Below are positions 1 through 7,904 of a stretch of 41,136 bases of DNA, piece by piece. The position numbers were made by a program, and so were the translations under genes. Below the pieces are notes generated by a model that saw nothing but the letters and a program-made list of their open reading frames with translations, had not been told where the DNA came from and searched no databases. Source of the DNA: Myxococcaceae bacterium (GTDB taxonomy: Bacteria; Myxococcota; Myxococcia; Myxococcales; Myxococcaceae); assembly GCA_016793725.1 (NCBI GenBank), contig JAEUJP010000504.1, positions 1-41,136 on the forward strand, in the 5' to 3' direction. Each line of letters begins with the position of its first letter. Position 1 is the stretch's first letter.

Positions 1-557
1 CGGTCGGCGCCCTCGGCGACGTAGCGCTCTTCGAACAGTGTCCACGAGGCCGGCACCCGAACGCGGTTCGGCGTGTTCTCGCCCACCGTCACCCCGCCGT
101 CGATGATGCGCTCACGCAGGTACAGCCCCACCAGAAACCCCGCGTCGGTGCTCGACCGCACCCACGCCCGCGCGCACCAGACCTGCCCGAAGACCGTCGG
201 CCGCACCTCGTTCGCGGCCGTCACCATCACGCCCGCCTGGTCGCCTCCATCGAGCGAGTACAGCCGCACGCTGCGCCTGCCCTCGTGCACGTACGTCGTG
301 TCGGTGATGATTTCACCGCCCGACGCCGCCGGCATCGACCGCCAGAACAGCGGGTTGCCCGCGTCGTTCACCTGCTCGAAGCTCGGGTTCAAGAGCCAGT
401 TGTCGGGCCCCGCATCGACCGCCTCGGGCAGCGTGCAGAACCCCTCGAAGCACACCCAGCCCGCCCCGCACGCGCGCTCGGCGTCGCAGCGCCGCCCGCT
501 CTCGTCGAGCGGCGGGGGGAAACACGCCGCCAGCAGCAGCACCGGCGCCGCCCTCAC
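1..557 (-). CDS. Lipoprotein with carbohydrate-binding-like domain (3' end cut by window)
   Basis: The reading frame runs from a GTG at 557 off the left edge, so only the N-terminal 185 residues are visible. The start overlaps the stop of the upstream gene by 4 nt (GTGA), which implies translational coupling. The N-terminus is a lipoprotein signal (hydrophobic stretch ending LLAAC, cysteine at residue 12). It is followed by a short Cys-rich segment (four cysteines within about 20 residues), then a domain starting WLLNPSFEQ with alternating beta-strand pattern. That opening resembles CBM4/9-type carbohydrate-binding domains (N-P-S-F-E, then a conserved W). The likely location is the outer membrane, exposed to periplasm or surface. 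The carbohydrate-binding assignment is inference from the opening motif only. Confidence 0.7.
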   Translation of the reverse strand, partial: MRAAPVLLLAACFPPPLDESGRRCDAERACGAGWVCFEGFCTLPEAVDAGPDNWLLNPSFEQVNDAGNPLFWRSMPAASGGEIITDTTYVHEGRRSVRLYSLDGGDQAGVMVTAANEVRPTVFGQVWCARAWVRSSTDAGFLVGLYLRERIIDGGVTVGENTPNRVRVPASWTLFEERYVAEGAD

Positions 558-1447
558 CACGCGAACACCGCAGCGCCCACGCCCGACGCGATGGCCGCCA
601 CCACGAACAGCGACGTGCCGAGGGTCGCGTCGCGCGCGCTCAGCGCGTGCGCCTCACGCGCCGTATCGGCCCAGTCACCCGGAGGCATCGACCGGTCGTC
701 GAGCAGCCTCGCCCGCGACATCGCGTTCACCTGAAACACCGCACCCACGATGACCGCCGCGACCCCGAGGCCGACCGCCACCCATGCCGGCCACCGCTGA
801 ATGCGCGGCGTCTCGCGCACGGTCATCGTGCCCACCGCCACCATCGGCACCGTGTGGCGCTGCGGCGCCTCTGCCGTGCCGTAGCCGGCCACCGGCTCGC
901 CTCGCGCATCGAACGCCGTCACGAACCACTCGAGCGTGCGCAGCGGCGCGCCGGCGAGCTCGACCGTGAGCAGGCCCTGCTCGGGCGTGAGCGGAGTCAC
1001 CGACCACACCTCATCGGTGTCGACGCGCAACCTCAACGCGTAGCTGCTCGCGCGCTGCCACGGGTCGACCACGCGCAGCCGCGCCAGCCCCGGCGGAGCC
1101 GCGAGCGGCACCAGCTTCAAATATTCTTTCGGAAACACCTTCTCTTTCGCCGAGTCGAACGCCTCGAGAATTTTCGGTGAGAGCGAGCGATCAGGTGCGA
1201 ACGACGGCTCGACCACGAGCAGCGCTTCGTAGGTCGCCTGCGCTTCGCCGCGCCGGCCCTCGGCCGCGTAGCAGCGCGCGAGCAGGTCGAGCACCTCGGC
1301 CTGCTCGGCCTCGCGCTGGCCCGGCACCTGCCGCGCCACCTTCAGCTGCTCGATGGCCTCGGCGAACTTCAGCTCGGTCGCGAGGCGGCGGCCCTCTTCG
1401 AGGTACGGGTTCGCGACCGCGAGAATGATCAACACCGGCGTGAGCAT
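554..1447 (-). CDS. Membrane protein with TPR-like N-terminal half and two C-terminal TM helices
   Basis: 297 residues from the ATG at 1447; the open frame extends further upstream, but that part is in the divergent promoter region. The N-terminus is a short hydrophobic stretch (MLTPVLIILAVA), probably a signal peptide or anchor. Residues about 15-95 are helical and look like tetratricopeptide repeats (LLARCYAAEGRRGEAQATYEALL). A beta-rich middle follows. Two hydrophobic helices lie near the C-terminus (around WVAVGLGVAAVIVGAVF and the last 20 residues). This architecture is common among uncharacterised myxobacterial envelope proteins. It shares a 4-nt overlap with the lipoprotein gene downstream, so the two are probably one operon, divergent from the CxxCH/DUF1501 module. 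Function is not recognised. Confidence 0.75.
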   Translation of the reverse strand: MLTPVLIILAVANPYLEEGRRLATELKFAEAIEQLKVARQVPGQREAEQAEVLDLLARCYAAEGRRGEAQATYEALLVVEPSFAPDRSLSPKILEAFDSAKEKVFPKEYLKLVPLAAPPGLARLRVVDPWQRASSYALRLRVDTDEVWSVTPLTPEQGLLTVELAGAPLRTLEWFVTAFDARGEPVAGYGTAEAPQRHTVPMVAVGTMTVRETPRIQRWPAWVAVGLGVAAVIVGAVFQVNAMSRARLLDDRSMPPGDWADTAREAHALSARDATLGTSLFVVAAIASGVGAAVFAW

Positions 1448-1493
1448 TCGACAGCCCAAACATGACTGAACCCTCGAAGATTGCGAAGGTTTC

Positions 1494-1516
1494 GCTGTCC
1501 TCCCGGGGAGGACAGC
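1494..1516. promoter_or_regulatory. 10-bp perfect inverted repeat in a divergent promoter region
   Basis: GCTGTCCTCC at 1494-1503 is followed by a 3-nt loop and its exact complement at 1507-1516. It sits in the 171-bp gap between divergent genes starting at 1447 (-) and 1619 (+). It therefore cannot end transcription of either gene. It could be an operator or a 5'-UTR hairpin of the + strand transcript, about 100 nt before the start at 1619. No T-tract follows. Confidence 0.55.
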
Positions 1517-1618
1517 CCTCAGCGCTTCGACACACCAGACGCACCTTTGGGCTGCCTCCAACCGCCCGACTTCCCCCGCGCTTCACCCTGGCCTCGCCCT
1601 TGAAGAGCACGCCCTCTC

Positions 1619-2863
1619 ATGCGCCCGCTCGCTGCTCTCGTATTGCTCTGCGCCGCCTGCGACGGCCGCATCGACGACATGGTCGTACCCGCCGAGCCGC
1701 CCCCCGCGCCCACCCGCATCGACGGCGCTTTGACCACCGGCTCGACGCCCGCACGCAGCGAGCTCGCCCCGCTCGAGCCCGGCCTGCTGCTCGGCCTCGC
1801 CTCGGGCGCGCTGCACGTCGCCGGCGCCGAGACGCTGTACCGCTTCGACCGCGAGACGAGCACCTTCACCGCGGTGCCCGTCGGCGAGGTCGGCGAGTCG
1901 ATGCGCACCGGCCCCGTTCGCCACCTCGCCCGCCGCAGCGCCGGCCTCTTCGTCGTCGCCGAGGGCGGCATCTTTCACGACGCGATGGGCCGCCTCTTGC
2001 GCTCGCCGCTCTCGCAGAACATCTCTGCCGTCGACGTTCGTGCGCTCGATGACCTCGGCGAAGGCGCCGACGAAGAGCTCTGGCTCACCACCACCGACGG
2101 CGTCGACCGCGTTCGCGCCGGCGTGAAGACCCGCGTCGACCTCTCGATGAGCGGCGCGCTGCTCGCCCCCGACCTCGCCGCCGCCGTCGAGAGCGGCAAG
2201 GGCCTCGTGCTCTCGAACGGCAACCTCTTCTCAGTCGACCTCGGCGCCCGCACGGCGAAGTGGGAAGCGCAAGGTGTGCCCGCCGTGAACGCCGTCGCGC
2301 GCGGCGACGACGGCACCCTCTACCTCGCCACCACGAAGGGCCTGTGGTCGCGCACCCGCACCGGCGTGGTGAACGTGTACTCGTTCGCCGCCGCCGGTGA
2401 AGAGCCGAAGGCCGTCGCCGACGTCACCACCGCGTTCGGCGAGGTGCTCGTCGCGGTCGACGGCCAGGTCGCCGAGCTGACGCATGCGGGCGCGGCGGGG
2501 TTCGGCGCCCTCGCCTCACCGAAGGCGAAGGGCATCGCGCGCGACGCGAACGGCGACACGTTCGTGCTCGACGGGCCGAAGCTGGTGAAGCTCGCGACCG
2601 GCCGCGCAGTCTCGTTCGAGGCCGACGTGAAGCCGTTCATGGTGCAGCACTGCACGCGCTGCCACACCACCGGCGCCGAATATTCGCCGGTGTTCGACCT
2701 CGCCTCGTACGCCGTGGTCAGCGAGCCGGCGTTCAACGCGAAGGTGATTCAGCGCCTCACCGCGAACGGCCGCGGGCCGATGCCGCCGCCAGACGTCGAG
2801 GTGCTGACGAGCAGTGACTACGCCGTGGTCTTGCGCTGGGTCGCAGGAGGTATGCAGCCGTGA
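1619..2863 (+). CDS. Beta-propeller lipoprotein with C-terminal CxxCH heme motif
   Basis: 414 residues. The N-terminus is a lipoprotein signal (LVLLCAAC, lipid cysteine at residue 14), followed by a Pro/Ala-rich linker. Residues about 50-330 read as repeated beta-strands with recurring DDGTLYLATTKGLWS-type blades, as in Ig-like or YVTN-type propellers that track values. The C-terminal 90 residues carry a single C345-T-R-C348-H349 motif with a later MPPP segment, resembling the planctomycete-type cytochrome c (PSCyt) domain, where a Met serves as second ligand. It is the first gene of a four-gene run; its stop overlaps the next start (GTGA), and an AGGAGG at 2845-2850 serves that start. The product is likely a membrane-anchored extracytoplasmic electron carrier or sensor. 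Heme attachment is inferred from the motif. Confidence 0.85.
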   Translation: MRPLAALVLLCAACDGRIDDMVVPAEPPPAPTRIDGALTTGSTPARSELAPLEPGLLLGLASGALHVAGAETLYRFDRETSTFTAVPVGEVGESMRTGPVRHLARRSAGLFVVAEGGIFHDAMGRLLRSPLSQNISAVDVRALDDLGEGADEELWLTTTDGVDRVRAGVKTRVDLSMSGALLAPDLAAAVESGKGLVLSNGNLFSVDLGARTAKWEAQGVPAVNAVARGDDGTLYLATTKGLWSRTRTGVVNVYSFAAAGEEPKAVADVTTAFGEVLVAVDGQVAELTHAGAAGFGALASPKAKGIARDANGDTFVLDGPKLVKLATGRAVSFEADVKPFMVQHCTRCHTTGAEYSPVFDLASYAVVSEPAFNAKVIQRLTANGRGPMPPPDVEVLTSSDYAVVLRWVAGGMQP

Positions 2864-4509
2864 ACCGACTTCTCTCTCTCTTCGTGCTGTGTGCCGCCGC
2901 GGCTGCTTCGGCGCAGGTTCCCGCCACGTGTGATCAGCCGCGTGAAGTCGACCGGTACCAGCTCCTGCGCCGGCTCTCGCTCGACCTGCGCGGCAAGGTG
3001 CCTTCGCTCGCCGAGTACGAGGCGCTCGATGCCCAGTCGTCGGTGCCGCAGAGCACCATCACCTCGATGGTCGCGAGCGACGACTTTCGCCGCGCGATGC
3101 GCGCGTACCACGAAGACCTGTTCTGGCCGAACGTCACCAACGTTCAGCTCAACAACACGAACTCGATTCTCGTGATGCGCGCGAACGAGCCCGCGTGGAG
3201 CATCGCCAGCACCGGCCGCCGCCGCACCCTGCGCGGCGACGCCGACGTCAGCACCACGCAGCACGGCCTCACCTGCGGCGACTACGAGCAGACCCACTTC
3301 CTGCCCGGTGGCGGCTTTCGCCCCGACCCCGCGTTCGTCTTCACGCAGACGCAAGGCGGCGTGACGGTGCGCCAAGAGGGCTGGCGCATGGTGGCCCCGT
3401 ATTGGGACCCGGCGAACCCCATCAAGGTCTGCGCCTACGACGCGCAAGAGACCGCCACCGTGATGGTCGGCGGAGCGGCCACTCCCTGCTACGACGCCAC
3501 CGCGTTCAACAACGCGTCGTGTGGCTGCGGCGCTGGCCTCGTGAACTGCTTCGGCCCCGCCGCGAACGTCAGCCGCGTCGTGCAGACGTCGCTGCGCGAG
3601 CAGCTCGGCCGCTCGGTCGACAAGGTGACGACCGGCGGCCGCCCGTACACCGACCTCGTGCTCGCCACGCGCGCCGACGTGAACGGCCCCATCAACCAGT
3701 GGAAGAAGACGTTCGCGAGCAACTACTCGCTCACCCGCGTGTACTCGCTGCCCGACGACGGCGAGCAGCTGTCGAGCACGCTGCAGTTCACCGACACCGA
3801 CACGTGGCAGAGCGTCGACCGCGGCCCGATGCACGCAGGCGTCACCACGCTGCCCGGCTACCTCTTGCGCTTTCAGACGAACCGCGGCCGCGCGAACCGC
3901 TTTCGCATCGACTTCGAGTGCCAGAGCTTCGTGCCTCCGTCTGACGTCGAGGCGCCGGGCACGCAGGGCTGCACGAGCGAAGGGTCTGACCTGACGAAGC
4001 GGTGCACGTGCCGCTACTGCCACCAGATGCTCGAGCCGATGGCGTCGCACTGGGGCCAGTTCAGCGAGGCCGGCAACACGTTTCTCGCCGTGCAGGCGGG
4101 CGCGGGCAACGCGTCGCCGGGCAACTTCTTTCGCAAGGCGAACAACTGCGTCGGCTCGAACAGCGCGTTCTGCAACCGGTTCTACATCACGGCGACCGAC
4201 GCCGATAACCCGGGCGCGCTGATTCCCTACCAGTACGCAGACGCTCAGCACGCCGACATCACGGCGGCGCTCGCGGGTGGGCCGCGCAAGCGTGCTCAAG
4301 AGATCGTCGACAGCGGCGTGTTCGGCCGGTGCGCCGTGAAGCGCGTCTTTCGCAACTTCGTGAAGCGCGACATGCGCGTCGAGGGGGCGACCACCGACGA
4401 GCTCGCGCTGCTGACCTCGCTGGCCGATGGCTTCAAGACGAACGGCTACAGCTTCCCCTGGCTCGTCGAGCAGGTCGTCTCGCTGCCCCAGTATCGGAGC
4501 GTTCGATGA
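2860..4509 (+). CDS. Exported DUF1549/DUF1585-like protein with CxxCH motif
   Basis: 549 residues from a GTG preceded by AGGAGG. The first 18 residues form a cleavable signal peptide (ending ASA). The next segment (RRLSLDLRGKVPSLAEYEAL, then a DDFRRAM block) matches the N-terminal pattern of the DUF1549 (PSD1) family known mainly from Planctomycetes. A Cys-rich middle contains C384-R-Y-C387-H388 followed by a Met-rich stretch (QMLEPM), suggesting one c-type heme. The C-terminal 80 residues (VFRNFVKRDM...VVSLPQYR) resemble the helical DUF1585-type end. It overlaps both neighbours by 4 nt. The function of these families is unknown; the co-occurrence with a DUF1501 gene downstream is the classical pairing. 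An oxidoreductase or hydrolytic surface complex is inference. Confidence 0.85.
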   Translation: MNRLLSLFVLCAAAAASAQVPATCDQPREVDRYQLLRRLSLDLRGKVPSLAEYEALDAQSSVPQSTITSMVASDDFRRAMRAYHEDLFWPNVTNVQLNNTNSILVMRANEPAWSIASTGRRRTLRGDADVSTTQHGLTCGDYEQTHFLPGGGFRPDPAFVFTQTQGGVTVRQEGWRMVAPYWDPANPIKVCAYDAQETATVMVGGAATPCYDATAFNNASCGCGAGLVNCFGPAANVSRVVQTSLREQLGRSVDKVTTGGRPYTDLVLATRADVNGPINQWKKTFASNYSLTRVYSLPDDGEQLSSTLQFTDTDTWQSVDRGPMHAGVTTLPGYLLRFQTNRGRANRFRIDFECQSFVPPSDVEAPGTQGCTSEGSDLTKRCTCRYCHQMLEPMASHWGQFSEAGNTFLAVQAGAGNASPGNFFRKANNCVGSNSAFCNRFYITATDADNPGALIPYQYADAQHADITAALAGGPRKRAQEIVDSGVFGRCAVKRVFRNFVKRDMRVEGATTDELALLTSLADGFKTNGYSFPWLVEQVVSLPQYRSVR

Positions 4510-5276
4510 AGCCCCTCCACCTGGCGCTGCTCTTCGTCACCGCCTGCACCGTCGACCCCATCGGCGGCGGCAAGGGCGGCCCCTCGGTCAGCACCACCGA
4601 CACCGACGTGCTGCCGTTCGACCACGCGGGCATCGGCGGCACGGGCGGCGGCGCTTCCGCCACGGGCGGCGGCTCTTCGGGCACGGGTGGCGGCTCTTCC
4701 GGCACCGGCGGCGGCTCAGCGGCCGGCGTCGTCAGCGGCGGCTCGCAGCGGCTGTCGGTCGCGCAGCTCCGCAGCTCGCTGCCCGTCATTCTCGGCAGCG
4801 ACAGCGCGGGCAACCCGGTCACCTGGCGCATCGGCACCGCCGTCGGCTTCGACACGCGCAGCGCGACGCTCGGTGAGGCCGACTACCTGAACCGCGTCGA
4901 CGACGACCTCGAGCCTTCGCCGCTGTACCTGAAGTTCATGTTCGACATGGCGAAAGACAGCTGCAACCGCGTCATCACCGCCGACGCGGCGCGCGCCGCG
5001 GGCGCGAAGGTGCTCACGCGGTTCGTCGGGCCGACCGACACCGTCACGAGCGCGCGCGCCAACGTCGACCGCAACCTGAGGTCACTGCGGCTGCAGTTTC
5101 ACGGCATCAAGGTCGAAGGCGGCGACGACGCCGGCATCGCGGCGTACCGCAAGCTGTTCGACGACGCGGTGAAGGGGGCGGCCGGCGCCGGCAGCCCGAC
5201 CGCGGCTCACGTCACCGAGGGCTGGCGCGCGGTCTGCGTCGCGCTGCTGACTGCGCCCGAGTACCACCTGTACTGA
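4506..5276 (+). CDS. Gly/Ser/Thr-linker lipoprotein of the CxxCH/DUF1501 module
   Basis: 256 residues from the ATG at 4506, chosen because it overlaps the preceding stop by 4 nt (ATGA) and opens with a lipoprotein signal (LLFVTAC, cysteine 13). An upstream extension of the frame lies inside the previous gene. Residues 45-72 are four copies of a 7-residue Gly-rich unit, followed by a helical domain of about 180 residues starting around RLSVAQLRSSLPVILG and ending AALLTAPEYHLY-like. No CxxCH is present. The C-terminal end resembles the closing segment of DUF1585/1595-type domains. It probably anchors or scaffolds the module at the outer membrane. No specific family is recognised. Confidence 0.8.
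   Translation: MKPLHLALLFVTACTVDPIGGGKGGPSVSTTDTDVLPFDHAGIGGTGGGASATGGGSSGTGGGSSGTGGGSAAGVVSGGSQRLSVAQLRSSLPVILGSDSAGNPVTWRIGTAVGFDTRSATLGEADYLNRVDDDLEPSPLYLKFMFDMAKDSCNRVITADAARAAGAKVLTRFVGPTDTVTSARANVDRNLRSLRLQFHGIKVEGGDDAGIAAYRKLFDDAVKGAAGAGSPTAAHVTEGWRAVCVALLTAPEYHLY
4638..4721 (+). repeat. Four tandem 21-bp units coding a Gly-rich linker
   Basis: Units at 4638-4658, 4659-4679, 4680-4700 and 4701-4721 differ by only a few bases and each encodes a Gly-Thr-Gly-Gly-Gly-Ser/Ala-Ser-type heptad in the lipoprotein gene. Because the unit length is a multiple of three, copy-number change would lengthen or shorten the linker without a frameshift. Confidence 0.85.
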
Positions 5277-5293
5277 CGAACGAGGAACCCGCC

Positions 5294-6712
5294 ATGAACC
5301 GCTCACGACGCAGCTTCCTCGAGATCGCCGCCATGCTCGGCGGAGGCGTCTTCTTCAAACAGACCTTCCTCGGCAACGCCGCCCGCGCCCAGGCGACCGA
5401 GCCGCGCTTCCTCGTCATGGCCTACTTCGGAGGCGGGTGGGACCAGCTGCTCGCCCTCGACCCGCGCGACGCCACCGCCGCCGCCTACCAGTACGCCGCC
5501 GCGCGCGCCGCCGGCGGCTCGGGCATCTTCCCCGCGTACGCCGACATGGCCGCGGGCGACCCGCTGATGAACCCGGTGATGACCGCGACCGGCGGCACCG
5601 GAGTTCAGAGCCGCGGCGCGCTGACGTTCGGCCCGGCGATGCCGGCGTCGCTGATGGACCACTACCAGGACCTCGCCATCATTCGCGGCATGACGATGGA
5701 CACGCTGACCCACGAGGTCGGCCGCCGCTACAACCTGACCGGCAAGTTTCCCCGCGGGCTCGCGCCGAACGGCTCGTCGCTCAACACGGTCGTCTCGGCG
5801 CAGACGGCGGCGATGGGCGGCGACCTGCCGAACCTCGCCATCGGCTCGGAGTCGTTCAACGAGACGTACCCGGCGGCGGCCACGGCGGTGCGCGTGAACA
5901 ACGCGGCCGACGTGCGCACGGTGCTGCAGCCTCAGGCGGTGAACCCGCAGCTGCTCGCGGGCAGCGACGGCGCGCTGCAGGCGTTCGAGGCGAACAGCGA
6001 CACGTGTGAGGCGCACGGCTACGACGCGACCGGCCTCGTCGCCGCGTTTCGCGCGAGCAAGGTGCAGGCGCGGCAGATGACGAACTCGGGCGCGGCGGCG
6101 ATGTTCAACTTCGTGGTGCCGCCGCCCGCGTCGCTGACGTCGCTGTACTCGGCGTTCGGGCTGAACGTGGCGGCCGACCTCACCGGGCCGCGCGGGCGTG
6201 CGGCGCTCGCCGCGCAGGCGATGACGCAGGGCGTGTCGAACGTGGTGTCGGTGCAGCTCGCGAGCGACCTCGACGACCACTTCGACGAGGCGGGCTCGCA
6301 GTCGGTTCAGCTGCGCGACGGGTTCGACGCGCTCGGGCGGTTGATTGCGTGGCTGAAGGGCACGAACGTACCGGGCACGTCGAAGTCGTACTGGCAGTGC
6401 ACGACCATCATGGCGTTCAGCGAGTTCGCGCGTACGCCCATGATCAACTCGCGCGACGGCCGCGACCACCACCTCGCGTCGAGCATGTTGATCGGCGGCG
6501 CCGGCCTGAAGGGCAACCAGGTGTTCGGCGCCACGTCGAACAAGGGCATGGGCGCCCAGAAGTTCAACTTCGCGACCGGCGCGCTCGACGCCACGAACGG
6601 CTACCCCATTCGGCCCGCCGACGTTCACGCAACCTTGCTCACCGCGATGGAGCTCGACGCCTCGCACCTGTCGAATCAGTCGCCGAGGGTGATTGGCAAG
6701 CTGATCGCCTGA
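5294..6712 (+). CDS. Tat-exported DUF1501 family protein
   Basis: 472 residues; a GAGGA ribosome site lies at the right distance from the ATG. The N-terminus has a twin-arginine signal (S-R-R-S-F-L-E, then a hydrophobic stretch ending ARAQA), so the folded protein is exported, probably with bound metal. The mature start (LVMAYFGGGWDQL) and the C-terminal motifs E377-F-A-R-T-P and G389-R-D-H-H are those of DUF1501, a member of the alkaline phosphatase/sulfatase superfamily. The usual FDPKP after the first motif is replaced by LDPRD, marking a divergent subgroup. Length is normal. It is the fourth gene of the module, 17 nt after the lipoprotein. Substrate is unknown; hydrolysis of a phosphate or sulfate ester is a family-level guess. 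Confidence 0.88.
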   Translation: MNRSRRSFLEIAAMLGGGVFFKQTFLGNAARAQATEPRFLVMAYFGGGWDQLLALDPRDATAAAYQYAAARAAGGSGIFPAYADMAAGDPLMNPVMTATGGTGVQSRGALTFGPAMPASLMDHYQDLAIIRGMTMDTLTHEVGRRYNLTGKFPRGLAPNGSSLNTVVSAQTAAMGGDLPNLAIGSESFNETYPAAATAVRVNNAADVRTVLQPQAVNPQLLAGSDGALQAFEANSDTCEAHGYDATGLVAAFRASKVQARQMTNSGAAAMFNFVVPPPASLTSLYSAFGLNVAADLTGPRGRAALAAQAMTQGVSNVVSVQLASDLDDHFDEAGSQSVQLRDGFDALGRLIAWLKGTNVPGTSKSYWQCTTIMAFSEFARTPMINSRDGRDHHLASSMLIGGAGLKGNQVFGATSNKGMGAQKFNFATGALDATNGYPIRPADVHATLLTAMELDASHLSNQSPRVIGKLIA

Positions 6713-6775
6713 CCGCTGCCAGTGGGCCTGCCGCGACGACCGCCGAGACCGCCGCGCTGATCGACTGCGGGTGAG

Positions 6776-6818
6776 AGACAGCAGCTGTCTACGAAGGCGC
6801 GTTCTCGCGTTTCGAGAA
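6776..6818. promoter_or_regulatory. Two adjacent dyads upstream of the AbiEi-like gene
   Basis: AGACAGC-A-GCTGTCT at 6776-6790 is a perfect 7-bp dyad. TTCTCG/CGAGAA at 6802-6807 and 6813-6818 is a second, 6-bp dyad. Both lie within 95 bp upstream of the start at 6871. AbiEi antitoxins are known to autoregulate by binding inverted repeats in their own promoter, so these are candidate operators. The first could also be a weak terminator for the DUF1501 gene, but no T-tract follows it. Confidence 0.4.
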
Positions 6819-6870
6819 TGGTCTTCTTCTCGTGCGTTGGGTTGGCCGGCCGCTTGCCGTGCGTCGTGCC

Positions 6871-7806
6871 ATGCACGACTTCGTCAAGGTGTCTCAGCTC
6901 GCTGCGAAGCAGGCGGGCGTCGTCTCCCGTGCCCAGCTCGTCGCGCGTGGCGTCACGCCTTCCGCGCTCTTCCGCGCACACGAGCAGGGCTTGCTCGTGC
7001 CTCACCAGCACCCGGGCGTCTATCGGCTGGCGAGCGCCGTCGTCGGTCGAGCGACACATCTTCACGCGGCACTGCTTTGGGCGGGCGATGGTGCCGTACT
7101 CTCTCACGTCACGGCCGGCTGGCATTGGAAGCTCGAAGGGCTCGGAAAGAAGCCGCCCGATGTCATCGACGTCTCGGTGCTCAACACGACGCGCCTGGTG
7201 CCGAAGAAGAACGTTCACGTCTGGCGAACGCGCACGCTCGTCGCCATCAAAGACTACGCGCCGCTGAGCGGCATTCCCTGCACCAGCCTCGCGCGCACGC
7301 TCATCGACCTGGCCGCGGTGCTCGACAAGCGCGCACTCGAGCACGCCTACGACTCGGCGGTGCGGCGCTCGGCCGAGAACCGTACGGCGCTGTTCGATGC
7401 GATCAGACGGCTCGGCACGCGCGGCCGTCGCGGCATTCAAGCGCTCATCGACATCGCGACGCGCGAAGAGCTGGGCCCGACGCACAGCTGGCTCGAGAAC
7501 GAGACGCGGCAGGTGATGCGCGAGGCGAAGATTCGGCTGCCGCTCCCGCAGCTCGAGGTTCGCGACCGCAACGACAAGTTCATCTGCCGCCCCGACTTCG
7601 TGTGGCCGGGGCAGATGGTCGCGCTCTTCTGCGACAGCTGGGAACATCACGGCGACAAGCGCGCTCGCTTCGAGCTCGACCCGGTTCAACGCAATCAGCT
7701 CGGTCTCGCCGGCTGGCTGACACTCGCGGTCACGCACCGAAGACTGCTGAGGGACCCGAACGGGTTCATCGGTGAGCTCAAGCAGGCGCTGGGCCATTCT
7801 GAGTGA
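6871..7806 (+). CDS. AbiEi-type antitoxin-domain protein fused to DUF559 (endonuclease-fold) domain
   Basis: 311 residues from the ATG at 6871; an upstream in-frame start at 6832 adds 13 residues that do not fit the family. The N-terminal 55 residues (VSQLAAKQAGVVSRAQLVARGV...HPGVYRLAS) are the winged helix typical of AbiEi antitoxins. The C-terminal 90 residues (ICRPDFVWPGQMVALFCDSWEHH, then RFELDPVQRNQLGLAGWLTL) follow the DUF559 pattern related to Vsr-type nucleases. The conserved acidic residue in the central strand appears replaced (ALFCDSW), so nuclease activity is doubtful. No AbiEii nucleotidyltransferase toxin lies beside it; it stands alone between two unrelated operons. It may be a DNA-binding regulator or remnant of a type IV toxin-antitoxin system. 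Confidence 0.8.
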   Translation: MHDFVKVSQLAAKQAGVVSRAQLVARGVTPSALFRAHEQGLLVPHQHPGVYRLASAVVGRATHLHAALLWAGDGAVLSHVTAGWHWKLEGLGKKPPDVIDVSVLNTTRLVPKKNVHVWRTRTLVAIKDYAPLSGIPCTSLARTLIDLAAVLDKRALEHAYDSAVRRSAENRTALFDAIRRLGTRGRRGIQALIDIATREELGPTHSWLENETRQVMREAKIRLPLPQLEVRDRNDKFICRPDFVWPGQMVALFCDSWEHHGDKRARFELDPVQRNQLGLAGWLTLAVTHRRLLRDPNGFIGELKQALGHSE

Positions 7807-7843
7807 GCTTCGGTTCGCGCCGCGAACCGAAAATGACTCAGAA
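7797..7843. terminator. Large stem-loop over the stop codon of the AbiEi-like gene
   Basis: Outer arms TTCTGAGT (7797-7804) and ACTCAGAA (7836-7843) enclose inner arms TTCGGTTCGC (7809-7818) and GCGAACCGAA (7822-7831) with a 3-nt loop. In total 18 bp pair, with a small internal loop. It overlaps the stop codon at 7804-7806 and separates the gene from the convergent kinase gene. There is no T-run, so factor-independent termination is only possible, not shown. Confidence 0.45.
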
Positions 7844-7904
7844 CCACCTTACGCCCCTGAGACGCAACGGCCGAAGCAGGTGCAGCCCACGAAGTCGCAG
7901 CCAG

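Noticed and set aside
6871-7806. Complete type IV (AbiE) toxin-antitoxin system
   Set aside because: Only the antitoxin-like protein is present; no nucleotidyltransferase gene lies on either side.
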